DNA from: Paramecium pentaurelia
Lineage: Eukaryota > Ciliophora > Oligohymenophorea > Peniculida > Parameciidae
Length of the DNA stretch: 64,000 bases
Direction: 5' to 3'
NCBI GenBank assembly: GCA_905183005.1
Contig: CAJJDO010000012.1
Coordinates: forward strand, 652,481-716,480
The notes under the pieces are model-generated. The model was not told the DNA's origin and searched no databases. It saw only the letters and a list, made by a program, of their open reading frames with translations. The translations under genes and the position numbers were made by a program. Below are positions 38,129 through 48,803 of the stretch, one piece after another; position 1 is the first letter of the stretch; each line of letters begins with the position of its first letter.

Positions 38129-39500
38129 ATGGATTTATTACAAACATTCATTACATTAGATGAGAAAGGAGTGACACTTTAAAATAAATTTGGATAAATT
38201 ACATTCTAAGGACCATAATTATAGTAGTTTTATGAACACATCAATAAATATTGTATGCATTTAGATATTCATAATCATTATGCAATTGAAAAATAAACTC
38301 ACTAATTAGATAATTTTGAGGTATAAGTAATGGTCTATAATTAGATTTTTCAATCTAGAGATAAAATGACTGGTATTTAAAAGTCAATAAAAAAGTATTC
38401 AAAAAACTTAGGAAAATCCTATTTGTAGAATATTATCAACTATAAGAATTATGAATATTTATTTGAAGATGACAAATATCTATATTTGGTCATGTAATAT
38501 TTAAATGGACAAAAAATCAACAATTTAACTTTGGAGGAGTCCTGCTTTGGATTACTGAAACTATTGTATAAATATCATAATCAAGGATTCATTTTAAACA
38601 CTTTTTCTGTAACTATATAACATTTATATAAGGAATCCAATACTATTTTATTAGATGAAAATTATAATCTGGAAATACTGGATAATTCTTAACTTAAAAG
38701 AATTACATCAGATTATAAAAAAGAAATATTGTAAGATGTTCAAACTATTCATAATTATCTTTTATAAAAGTACTATAATTAATATTATTCAGATTCCCCC
38801 ATAAATAAGATATTTTATTAAGCATTTTAGACATTAAAATTTAATCAGTCCAAGAATTACTCTTTAATTCATTTTTTATTAATTACTTTGGAGAAAGTAA
38901 CTTTTTTGTGTTCTTAAATTCTTAACCCTATCAAAAATTAAACTTTATCTCTTCTAATTCATAATTCAATTTGCTTGAAACTTTCAATACTATTAGATCA
39001 AGTATGATGGATTCTTCAGATGAATCAGATGATGTCTAATAAAATAATCAGTTTAATTTTTGTCATTCCTAATTTGAAGATTCTCCAATGCTTTCTCCTA
39101 AATTAAAGCCTAAACATCAATCAAGATTATCAAGTAGATAAGTTGTATTAGAAACTTTATTAAATGAATAAATAATTACACCATAATAGTTCTAACAGTT
39201 TTATAAAGAAGAAGATTTTTAAAATGAATAAGAAATTAATGAATTTAGTGAAATGCTCTCTAAGGAAATTGAAAATTCTTAATTAACAACACCTATTTAA
39301 AGTGATGTAAGTATTTTATTTATTATTAGTCTACTGCTACATGTCCTAATACAGTCATTATTCACTCTAGAAAAAATGTAGTCAATCGAATAAGTGATAT
39401 AATACTTGAAGCATAATAGGAATTTATTTAAGCTACAAAAAAACCCTATAATGTTAATAAAGTTTAGAATGTAAGAAAGAATCTATTCAATTTACATTGA
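38129..39500 (+). CDS. Protein kinase-like protein, probably catalytically dead
   Basis: ATG 38129, TGA 39498-39500. Introns of 23 nt near 38770 (GTACTATAAT...TTCAG) and 23 nt at about 39308 (GTAAGTATTT...TTAG) leave 442 codons. An N-terminal PH-like stretch of about 70 residues (FITLDEKGVTLQNKFGQITF) precedes a kinase-like fold: GIQKSIKKYSKNLG, EDDKYLYLVMQYLNG (hinge), LLYKYHNQGFIL, SNTILLDENYNLEILD. The catalytic loop reads GFILNTFSV where HRD is expected, and the DFG position reads DNS, so the Asp residues needed for catalysis are absent. The C-terminal third is Ser/Gln-rich (SSDESDDVQQ, SPMLSPKLKPK) with many possible phosphorylation sites. Probably a scaffold or allosteric partner of an active kinase; a relation to the active kinase at 16.7 kb is suggested only by the shared PH-like + kinase layout. 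Confidence 0.75.
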
Positions 39501-40126
39501 TATTCTTTATATACCTTATACATAATTTTGTTTATTTATTAATCTTTCTTATTTATAAACAAATTTAGCCGTTTTGAAAAAATTTTCAATATAAAACTTC
39601 ATTTGTTATTTAGTATGGTTTAGAATACAATCAAATCAATATCTATATTTTAGGAATGGTAATCTAAAACATTTAATACCATTCCAAAAACAAAATTCAT
39701 TCAAATTATACAGTAGCCATATGTTATAAAATTATAATAAAGCTATTAATTACTTTTACTTTCAATAATTATATATATATATATTATAATAAGTGACTTA
39801 TATAATATTAGTAATAGAAGGATTAACTCATTTAAATGTTTACAATGAAATTCCTTCATCATATATTAAATAATATTGAGATAGTATATAACAGAAATTA
39901 ATTTAATTTCTATGAAGACTAGGTCACTAATATTGATTTTACATAAAAATCAAGAATATTGTTGTATTAACATTTTTTAGATTTATTTAAAATAACACAC
40001 ACATTATGAATCATATACTGTAATCTCATTAATTTTAATTTTCATTTTTATTTTCTTAAATATAAATTTTGGTTTACTGAATTAATTTTACATAAATATA
40101 AATCACACATATTTTTTCTTTTATTT
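39501..40126. other. Intergenic, AT-rich; holds one strong hairpin
   Basis: No convincing coding frame. The only structured element is the perfect 9-bp inverted repeat listed separately at 39653-39685. Confidence 0.45.
39653..39685. other. Inverted repeat / potential hairpin
   Basis: GGAATGGTA at 39653-39661 is the exact reverse complement of TACCATTCC at 39677-39685, with a 15-base loop. A 9-bp stem with five G:C pairs is notable in DNA this AT-rich. It lies about 150 bp downstream of the pseudokinase stop. It could be a 3'-end signal, a small RNA hairpin or chance; no sequence similarity guides the choice. Confidence 0.5.
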
Positions 40127-40435
40127 TCATAATCTTAATTATTTAATATTACATGATTCTACTTTATTAGACTTATATATTTTTATTTTTAGATATAGAT
40201 CTAAATGTTCATTCAAATTTTTTTAGAAACTCATTAATTTCTCTGTAATTTCATATAAACAATCTTAAAATTATTATTATGTTACCAATTTCATAACTTA
40301 AAATTATTTCAAACCTCTTTCTGATTAATATCTATTTCTTTAAGATAATATGTAATAAATTTCGTAATGAAGGGTTGTTTATATTAAAGATTTAATAATA
40401 TTTATTAAAATTAGAATTGTGATTAGAATTTTCAT
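40127..40435 (-). CDS. Possible small secreted protein (102 aa)
   Basis: An uninterrupted 103-codon frame runs from ATG (complement of 40433-40435) to TGA (complement of 40127-40129). The first about 19 residues (MKILITILILINIIKSLIQ) look like a signal peptide. The rest is polar and helical (RNRYQSERGLKQFQ, CLYEITEKLMSFQKNL, HLDLYLKIKIYKS) with two Cys. No family is recognised. Composition supports coding better than the surrounding DNA does, but no intron or homology confirms it. Confidence 0.35.
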
Positions 40436-40672
40436 ATCATTTAATATTATTTTTAATCTAAATATTAGAATAATAACAATGAATAACTTAAATATAGTTT
40501 TTATATAATTCAGTGGAAAATAAACAACGTGTAATTATTTTTTAAATAAAATAATTTAACAAAGAAAGTGAAAAATGTGGCTCTACTATATATATATATA
40601 TAATAGTTAATCAATTATCTATTCTGAATTTATAATAATTTAATTATCTATAAATATAATTTATCAATAATA

Positions 40673-41284
40673 TCAATATTCCTTCTCACAAAATGAAAAA
40701 TATTCTGAAATTACTACATAAGACCAAATACAATTGAATATTTATTATTTAAGTAAATAGGCCAATTAGAATTTCTTACTCATAAGTATTTATTTTGGAT
40801 CTTCTTTAAAGTTCTTTCCCCAATGTTCTATTTAAGGAAACCAAACATCAAATGTTATACTAATCAAACTTATATAAAATCTGAATTTAATTAATTTAGT
40901 TAATGAATTCTATAAATTCTGTTTTGATTCATCTTTTGGTTTATGTGTATATTGATATTAACATAAGGAGAATAAACTTAAACCAATAAATCCATAATAT
41001 AAAAAATGAATAAAGAATGCATCAAATAATATAGTTGGTTTGCTTACAAAATACATTAATGAAAAATATCTAATTTGATGTTGATTAAATTCAGGAAATA
41101 ACTTCTCTCTAAAAGATTTCAATAATTTATTATAAAAATAAGCACTTGGCAATGAAACAAATCCAATGAATCCAAAATTAAGTCCTACATCTCTTATTTA
41201 TAATTTATCTTTTTAAGTTAGATACAAGGGGATATTTAATAAAGATCCTTAATAAATAGTATTCACTAAAATATTCAATACCAT
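40673..41284 (-). CDS. Mpv17/PMP22-like membrane protein
   Basis: Intronless 203 residues; ATG is the complement of 41282-41284. The pattern resembles Mpv17/PMP22 (Mpv17, Pxmp2, Sym1): an RDVGLNFGFIGFVSLPSAYFYNKLL segment corresponding to the 'D-x-x-R ... GP ... WY-x-x-L' region, YFVSKPTILFDAFFIHFLYYGFIG as central membrane helices, VWFPQIEHWGKNF for the 'WPx-Q-x-NF' region, and a last helix IFNCIWSYVVISEYF. Family members sit in the inner mitochondrial or peroxisomal membrane and form channels for small molecules. The match is by motif pattern only and several positions deviate, so an unrelated four-helix membrane protein cannot be excluded. Confidence 0.5.
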
Positions 41285-41458
41285 ATTTTTATTAATATAT
41301 ATATGAATTTAAATTAAACAAATAAAATATTTTAGGAGGCATTTGAGAATAGTTAAAAAGTACCACCATTAGTAAATAGAATCCAAATTATTCCTTTGAA
41401 ATAGTTAGAGGGTGATTAGAAATCATTATTGGAATTATACAAAATATAATCATAAGAA

Positions 41459-41801
41459 ATGAGAAGAAAATATAATAATAACAGTGAATTATAATAGACG
41501 TTAGAGAGTAAATTTATTAGTAGAAATTCATCAAAATAAACTTTATTCTGATATTATTAATATTAATTTTAATATTCAATAACCACTCTTTCTCTTTTAT
41601 TAATCAGTGTCTAGCATTTAATATTAACCATAATAATTGTAATTCAGATATTACTAATTATATTAATAATATTGTTGTTCGTCATTGTAAAAGTTTTGAG
41701 AATAATAATATGCTTAATCTATTTAGGACACTTATAATGTTGGATCAGGTGTTTATGTTGTAGATGCAAAGGTTTTACGACGACTAAGAATTAGATTTTG
41801 A
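41459..41801 (+). CDS. Small Gln/Tyr-rich unrecognised protein (96 aa)
   Basis: ATG 41459 and two introns (25 nt, GTGAATTATA...AGAG; 27 nt, GTTGTTCGTC...TGAG) give a clean 97-codon frame to TGA 41799-41801. The peptide is Asn/Ile-rich at first, then Gln/Tyr-rich (QPQQLQFRYYQLYQQY), and ends with DTYNVGSGVYVVDAKVLRR. The 3' 57 bp overlap the 3' end of the minus-strand CAF1 gene, so either the two genes really overlap tail to tail or one of the two C-termini is misjudged. No family recognised. Confidence 0.45.
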
Positions 41802-42763
41802 ATACTTATTAGGTATGTAACCTTTTCCAATTCCATAAATAACATTCATATTCTTTTCGAAATCACTTTACAAATCTGGAAAACAAAACTTCATTTGATA
41901 ATAACATTGTAATGTTAATAGAGCATCAGATCCAGCTTAATGTTCAGGACCTATACGTGTTACTTCAACTTTAGTTGCTAGTCTACTGAGACCTGCATCC
42001 TTATATTTAGGATTGTCTTTAAGTATGTATTTTAAATCATAGATTGATGGGAAATAGAGTTTCATCATTTTATAGAATTCATCTTATGTTTCAGGAATAC
42101 CAGAATGATGAAATAGATGCAATAGATATCCAAAATCAAATTCACCATGAAATACAACATATTTAATTTCATCATTTAAAATTAATCCTATTAAATATGC
42201 AATTATTAATACCACTCCCTGTAACCACTTCACAAAATTCAGAATAATCAATTCCTTTTGATGCCAGATCATCAAATTTAATTCCTGCTTGTTCTAACAT
42301 GTTTTTGACAGAACTCATAAGCTAATCATATCTATAAGTATTTAAATAAAATGATACTGAGCATTAAATCTGAAATGAAATTGCCATGTATTTTTGGCTA
42401 AAGGTACTTCTCCTGCTTCATTTGCTAAACTAATTCCTAATTAGATAAGTTTATATTTTTGAACATTTCTGACTAATTATAAATATTCATAATCCTAATA
42501 TATTACTATATCACAATAACCTTATCATCACTTTCTGGTTAATCATATTCTGTTCCTGGAAATTCTGTGTCCTAAAATCAATAAAATCATTACTAAGGAT
42601 ATAACATTAAATTCTTCTATTAAATCAGCAATTTCTGCAATTTCTGCTTAAAAATTGTGTGCCCAAACGTCAACAATATTTGTCTTATTAAGATGTGTTA
42701 ATTTCACTCTTGGATTGGATTCTTTTAACTTCTTTAAATACTAGCAATTACTTTTCTATGCAT
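41745..42763 (-). CDS. CAF1: CAF1/CNOT7-type poly(A) deadenylase
   Basis: ATG is the complement of 42761-42763. Five introns (23, 22, 20, 26 and 28 nt) leave 300 codons. This is a DEDD-family 3'-5' exonuclease of the CCR4-NOT complex: NIVDVWAHNFQAEIAEIADLI, then LDTEFPGTEYD (first acidic pair), the FHGEFDFGYL region (the Asp equivalent to FHSxYDFxYL), FPSIYDLKYI, and EHQAGSDALLTLQC (last Asp), followed by GIGKGYIPN. All catalytic acids appear present. It shortens mRNA poly(A) tails in the cytoplasm and starts mRNA decay. Length is close to the usual about 285 residues. The last about 12 residues after KYSKSNS overlap the small plus-strand gene and may be misassigned. Its start lies 47 bp from the ProRS stop, same strand. 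Confidence 0.93.
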
Positions 42764-42809
42764 TTTGATAATTAATTTAATATATGTATATTATTGCATA
42801 TTTAATATC

Positions 42810-45033
42810 TCAATATGATCTTCCCCATAATACATACTTCTTTGCTTATTCACCACAATTGAAACATAATTCTCCTTCTTTTACTTAATCTTACTTTAAT
42901 GGCATACATAAAGTCTTAGCACTACCAGTTAATTAAACTTATCCATCAATTTCAGAATCCTTTTCTTTAGATTCTATACCTGACTTTGTTTTTACTTACT
43001 TTTCACATTCTTATCTTTCACACCTAAATTAATATCATAATTACCATTTAGTTAATATAGTATTTCTTTGATTTAATTAACTCATAAATTCTTTCCAATT
43101 ATCAGCCTATTTTATTCTTTAATTTAATTCAATTTTAGCTTTTTCTAACATGTTATTATGAATATTATCAAGTATTTAATTTAATTAATTAAGTTCGTCT
43201 ATCTTAATTTAATATTTCTTATTATCAAATCTTTAAACAACTCTAACTTCATTATTTTTGAATTCTCCAGGTCCTATTTCTAATCTAATAGGAACTCCTT
43301 TTTATTCCCATTTATTAAATTTCCATCCAGGAGAATAATTATCTCTACTATCTAAATGTACTCTTAATTTTTATTTAATCAATCTATAAATTTTATTAAT
43401 ATAATAAATACATTTATCTAATTTATTCACATCTATCATTTAATTATGTCTCATCAAGATCTTTATGAATAATTGGAATAATAACAATTTAATATTTAGC
43501 AATCCTTGGTGGTAATACTAAACCTTTATCATCACCATGAAACATAATCATAGCACCAATAGATCTAGTTGTTAAACCCCAACTTGTTTACCAAGCAAAT
43601 GCTTTTTATTTTTTATCATCTTCAAAATTAATCTCAAACATCTTGCTGAAATTTTATCCTAAATGATGAGATGTAGCACCTTATAAACCTCTTCCATTTT
43701 ATGGAATGATTGTTTCTACTGTAGTTGTAAAATCACCACCTGCAAATTTCTCTGATTCTGTTTTAATCTATATATATTTTTAAATATTTATACTCCTTTT
43801 ATAACAGGAACTGCTAATAATTCACCATAAACTTATTCATAAAAATCTAAAATTGTATAAACTTATTTAACTGCTTCTTCTCTTGTTGAATGAGCTGTAT
43901 GTCCTTCTTACCATAAGAATTCTCTTGTTCTAATAAATGGAGTTGGAAATTTGAATTCCCATCTCACTATATTTGTCCATTAATTCACTTTTAATGGTAA
44001 ATCTCTATGACTCTATACCCACTTTGCAAATGCTGGATACATAATTGTTTCTGATGTTGGTCTAATGGCTAATGGTTCATTTAGATCACTTTCTCCATAT
44101 TTTGTTACCCAAGCAACTTCTGCTTTAAATCCCTCTACATGTTCCTTTTCTTTATTCAAATGTTTTGCAGATAGAAACATTGGGAAATAAGTATTTTCAA
44201 CATCTTCTGTTCTAATAAGATCATCAAAAAATCTTTAAATTTATTCCCATATGAAATATGCCCATGGTCTTAAAATATAACAACCACTAACATCATAATA
44301 TTCAATTAATTCTGCTTTTCTTATTACTTATTAATACCATTCTGAAAAATCTGATTTTTTTACTGTAATAGCTAATGTTTATAAATTTTATTGATCTTTT
44401 TATAAATCTTTTTATTGTTCTTTTTATTATTCTTTTTATTATTCTAATTTTTATTCTGCAGCAGCATCTGTTAATTATAAAACTGTAAATTATCTGTTTA
44501 ATATTTTAAGGAACTTGTTTTATAAATCATCAAGTGAAATTTCAATGGTACTTGTATTTTCAATTGGATGTAACGCTAATCTTTAATATTTAATCAATTC
44601 TTCATCAATAATAATATTTTTGACCTATATTATATATTATTGAGCAATACTAAATTATTTATATCATTAGCAACAGCAAAAGGATTGACATTACCTTTAC
44701 TTGATTTCAAAGCTTCAGCAATCTATTCTTCTTTACTTAATCTCATGTTTCCAGATGCTAATCCAAGTGTTTTCCAAAACAATTTACCAACTTGAGTTGT
44801 ATGATTAGCTAATATCAAATAATAATTAGACTAATTTATAATAATATATATTATACTTTCTTATCAACATACAATAGATTCTTTACATATGCTGTTCCAT
44901 CTGCAACTTTAATTTTAACAACTTCTTCCATAGTTGGAACAGGATCATGATGATGTATAATATAATCTATTCCTAGTTTTGTTAATTAGTCTAAACAGGC
45001 TTATTTATTTGGTAATTAGAAATTATTGTCCAT
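42810..45033 (-). CDS. Prolyl-tRNA synthetase fused to an N-terminal YbaK/ProXp-type editing domain
   Basis: ATG is the complement of 45031-45033 (MDNNFQLPNKQACLDQL). Residues about 1-150 form a YbaK/INS-like trans-editing domain (IIHHHDPVPTMEEVV, VGKLFWKTLGLASGNMRL, the GKL..lGl..g..R pattern of deacylases). A linker with repeated QQKE/QQKD units leads into a eukaryote-type class II ProRS: YFPMFLSAKHLNKEKEHVEGF, AIRPTSETIMYPAFAKWV (motif 2 region), RWEFKFPTPFIRTREFLWQEGHTAHS, QGATSHHLGQNFSKMF, MFHGDDKGLVLPP, and the C-terminal zinc-like region ELCFNCGEQAKKYVLWGRSY, which ends the protein exactly as in eukaryotic ProRS. Several short introns are required. The same fusion is known from some protists such as Plasmodium. 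It charges tRNA-Pro, and the added domain should clear mischarged Ala-tRNA-Pro. Confidence 0.94.
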
Positions 45034-45123
45034 TAAAATATTAAAAATAATTTTGAGATTATTTAAATGATAACTCAGATATTCATTAACTTTTTAATAT
45101 ATATAGATATATAAATATTATAA

Positions 45124-46665
45124 TCATTTTTCTATGTTTTTATTTTATCTATTATAGTAACATGTATATCCAATGAAAAGAATGTCAATCAATACAGTGA
45201 TGAAAAAGAGATAAAATTGAGCAGAATTTAATTAATATACTCCAAACATTAAATTTTCTCTCATTGAATTTAATTGATTCTTAACATAAATATCTGAGCA
45301 ATCAAGATTTATGACTTAATCCAAAAAATCTAATTCTTTTTGAATTTTACTAAATTCAAGTGATATTAATATAGCAAATGGTACATAAATTACAAATTTA
45401 ACACCAATTTCAATTAAAAATAGTCGTTTTGATGTCTCATCTTAATCTTTTGTTTATAAACAGGGTATTTACTTTCCCATAATATTCATAAAAGTAAATG
45501 TACTTAATACAATTGAGATAATAACAAAGAAAAATACTGAAATAACAAGCTAAGATGTTAATCCATCCAAAATTTCATTCAAATATATTTATTGATTTAA
45601 GAATTCATTTAATTCCTATCCTCTACATTTCATTTTCCAAGGAATATATGATCTCTAATACAATCCTTAATAATAATTATTCATATATACCCCATTTAGT
45701 TTGATTTGAAATTTCAAAACCATTTAAAACTTTACTTAAATTAGATAAACCATTAATATTATAAAAAATATCTTCTGTAGTTAAAGCGACTTCTTCAAAT
45801 CTTGGGTCATATTAACATTCCTTTCTTTTAATCCTCATAAGTGGATAATCCTCCCTTCCATTTGTGATACCATATTCATTATTTCTTAAACACACTCCTC
45901 CTTATCCTATTCTAATTTCTGCTACTGGTAAATATTCATTTGAAGTTCTTGAATAAATTATTGTATCTTAGTCCAAAGTATTTCCTTCCTCTTAATTTTC
46001 TAGAATATTTTTACTTTTTAATCCTATTCTTCTTATAGGACATACTTTTTCTTAAGTACAATAAAATTGATCATCATTTTCTCCACATTTTAAAAATCCA
46101 TCACGACAATCTTTACGTTTAGGTGCCCATTTATAAAAATTATTATCTTTTTCTCTTGTTGCACATAATTAGAATCCTGTTTTATTATTTGAACTTGGAA
46201 ACAAAATAAATTATTTTTCATTTATACTGCTGATTGTTGAACATCCAGATCGTAATTGTGTTTAATTGCATTATTTACCTACTATCAATTCATTTAGTTT
46301 TAATGACTAAATGTTTTCCTCTTATAATAATCTTGTTTTTGTAGAACAGTCACATCCATCTATTGTTCCAGGCCATTTATATTCAATTAAAGGTTCTTCC
46401 TATTTCCTTAAGATAGATAAACTACTTCTTAAGAACAACTTCCATTAGTGATTTTAATTTAAACTAAAGGTTGTTGATGCCAATTTAGTATGATATATTC
46501 ATAATTATCAATTGTGTATTAGAAAGATGAATAAGATAGTATTGATAAGGTTAGTAATATGATCCCTAATATTATTAACCAAGACTAATATGCTATCTTT
46601 AGTCCTTTTTTTTTAATTGAAATTTGAGATTTGCTAGAATCTGTATTTTCTGAATATCGTCGCAT
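45124..46665 (-). CDS. Unrecognised membrane protein with Cys-rich ectodomain
   Basis: ATG is the complement of 46663-46665 (MRRYSENTDSSKSQISIKKK), TGA of 45124-45126. After a short cytosolic N-terminus (a 20-nt intron near 46560 is likely) comes probably one hydrophobic segment, then a Cys-rich outer domain: WPGTIDGCDCSTKTRLLQ, LRSGCSTISSINE, FQLCATREKD, RKDCRDGFLKCGEND, FYCTQEKVCPIRRIGL, GGVCLRNNEYGITNGREDYP. The C-terminal part has at least three hydrophobic stretches (LVISVFFFVIISIVL, FLIEIGVKFVIYVPFAILI, YLFFITVLIDILFIG). The regular Cys spacing suggests a disulfide-bonded extracellular domain. I associate it with a ciliate-expanded family without known function; no reaction can be assigned. 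At least two further short introns are needed in the C-terminal half. Confidence 0.7.
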
Positions 46666-46758
46666 ATGAAATCAAGAATGAGAAATAAATTTATAATAAT
46701 TAATTTTAAATTGTGTTAATTTAATTTAAATGAACCCTCCCTTAAGATAAATTTATTA

Positions 46759-48338
46759 TCATTGATTTTCATCATCTATTTCTTATTAAGATATATTGAC
46801 TTCTGCTTCTACTTCATCTTCTTATTATTATTATTAAATGTTCTCATTTTCTTCTTCATTTTCATATTCTTATTAATTAATATCTTAATTATTATTTTAT
46901 TCTTAATATATTTCATTATGATTCTCATTTTAAAGAGATTAATTTTACTCTGCATATTCTTTATCCTCTTATTTTTATTCAATAACTTGATTTAATTATT
47001 GTTTTTCAAACTATTTATGAGGACCAAGATGTAATTAATTAATCAAATTTGATGATTATAATTCAATATATTACCAATATTGAATCTATTCATCAATTAA
47101 TTTTTATTCTAATTCTGATACTTATTTTATTAGATTTGAATAGAATTTAAATTTTATATCTTAAAATCGTTCAATTTCTATAAATCCAATTATTGCTTAC
47201 ATTATATCAATTAGATTTTATAAATTATCTAATTCATTTTAATTTGTTTATATCTATATATTTAAATGACTTTTAAGTTATTCTGGTGTTTATTTATTAA
47301 ATATATTTTTTAAAAAGTTAGGATTTTTACCATCATTTACATTATTTAATTCTTATTATGTTTCTAATTATTTAGCTTCTAATTTCTTTTTTAATTCTTC
47401 ATATTCTTTTTTAGTTTTCAAACTCTAATGAAATGCCTAAACTTAATAAATTATAATACAAGACCTTAATATCTTTCAATTCTTATCTAATATATTCATA
47501 TAGTTTATCTATATTTCTTCTTTTGAAAATGACACTTTAATTATATTATGTATCCAATTATTTCTTGATATTTTCATTTGTGAACAACAAATTATCAAAT
47601 TAATTGTTTTAATATATCTAAATAAACTATTTCTCATAATTTGGTAAATGCATAATCATAATTTTCTCTAAACTTTAATTATATAATTCTTATGATTAGT
47701 ACAAATCTCTTATATACTTTTTTGCTAATTTTAATTAAATTTAATTATTTTTCAATTTTTCCACAAAGCCTTCAATTTTCTTATCTAAAGTTTAATCAAT
47801 ATCTCGCTAAATAGAAATATATAATACTCCTTATAATTCTATAAAATTAAGCTGATATTTTTAAATTAACTCTGATGTCTTTGGTTTTTACATTTATTCA
47901 CTATTAATATACATTTCAATATTTACAATATTTTATGAATCTCCTTGTCTTTAGATCTTAAGAATAATTGACTAAATTCTTAACTGTAATAAAGATTAGG
48001 TAATAATTTCATTTTATTACAGAATTGTTTCAAGAATCTTAATCGTTCCGATGCAGTTTTGATATCATTTCCTTGAAACATCTTTTTACCTGGAATTCCT
48101 GGAATGAAACATCCAGGCCATCTTATTAATAATATATCCCTTAATGATATGAAATCCTTATATCGTCTATAGACTTCAAAGAATCCGATTTTATCTTTTC
48201 CTTTGATAATATAGTATGTATATGTATCTAATAATGACTCATGTTAATCAAAGGTTATAATATCAATTTGAATGTCTTGTGTTTCTTTTATTTCTTAATG
48301 TTGATTTTATTCATTCTCATCTAGATTCACAATTGACA
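46759..48338 (-). CDS. Sorting nexin (PX domain + BAR-like coiled coil)
   Basis: ATG is the complement of 48336-48338 (MSIVNLDENEQNQHQEIKE), TGA of 46759-46761; roughly 500 residues after introns of 26 and 28 nt and one or more others. The PX domain (about residues 20-140) shows the PI3P-binding signature FEVYRRYKDFISLRD, WPGCFIPGIPGKK and ERLRFLKQFCNKM. The remainder is a long helical, Gln/Lys/Glu-rich region (KKEYEELKKKLEAKQLETQQ) matching a SNX BAR domain, with a very acidic Gln/Glu tail (ENEEENENIQQQQQEDEVEAEV). Such proteins bind PI3P on early endosomes, tubulate membranes and act with retromer or recycling pathways. In this ciliate it could serve endosomes or phagosomes. The tail is unusual in its length and acidity. 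Confidence 0.9.
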
Positions 48339-48803
48339 TATTAATAATATTTATTAAATGAAAAATCAGTCAAATATCCTATTATTAATTTATATCTCCC
48401 TTTGATATTGATATATAATCTCATAATTAATCTTGATCAATAACTGATATACTATTAAATGAGAGAAATAGAAAATTAATAAAGAAATTTATTTTATTTT
48501 GAATACAAGAAAATTGATAGATGAAAGAATACTTAATTTCTCTGAATTAATATTCATGAATTAAAATTATCAAATTAATATTAAAACATATATTGTAAAT
48601 TTTGATATTTCATTAAATATATATGTGTCTAAAAATTATGGAAACTAAAGGGAAGAATAAAAAATTAAGTATTTAAATAGAGGTTATTGTATTATTTTTT
48701 AAGTGATTTAATGACTACAATTTATTTATAAATAATTATAACTATTACATAATACTATTATAAATTATATTGATATATTGCCATAAATAATAATAAATAA
48801 TTA
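48339..48803. other. Divergent promoter region, nothing specific seen
   Basis: 465 bp between the start of the sorting nexin (-) and the start of the VPS13-like gene (+). AT-rich with no open frame of note; it must contain both promoters, but no element stands out by eye. Confidence 0.5.

Noticed and set aside
38840..38890. Apparent frameshift in the pseudokinase
   Set aside because: A 23-nt intron near 38770 (GTACTATAAT...TTCAG) restores the frame and makes the total codon count exact.
46762..46995. Plus-strand hydrophobic ORF (Ile/Leu/Phe-rich)
   Set aside because: It is the antisense of the Gln/Glu-rich tail of the sorting nexin.
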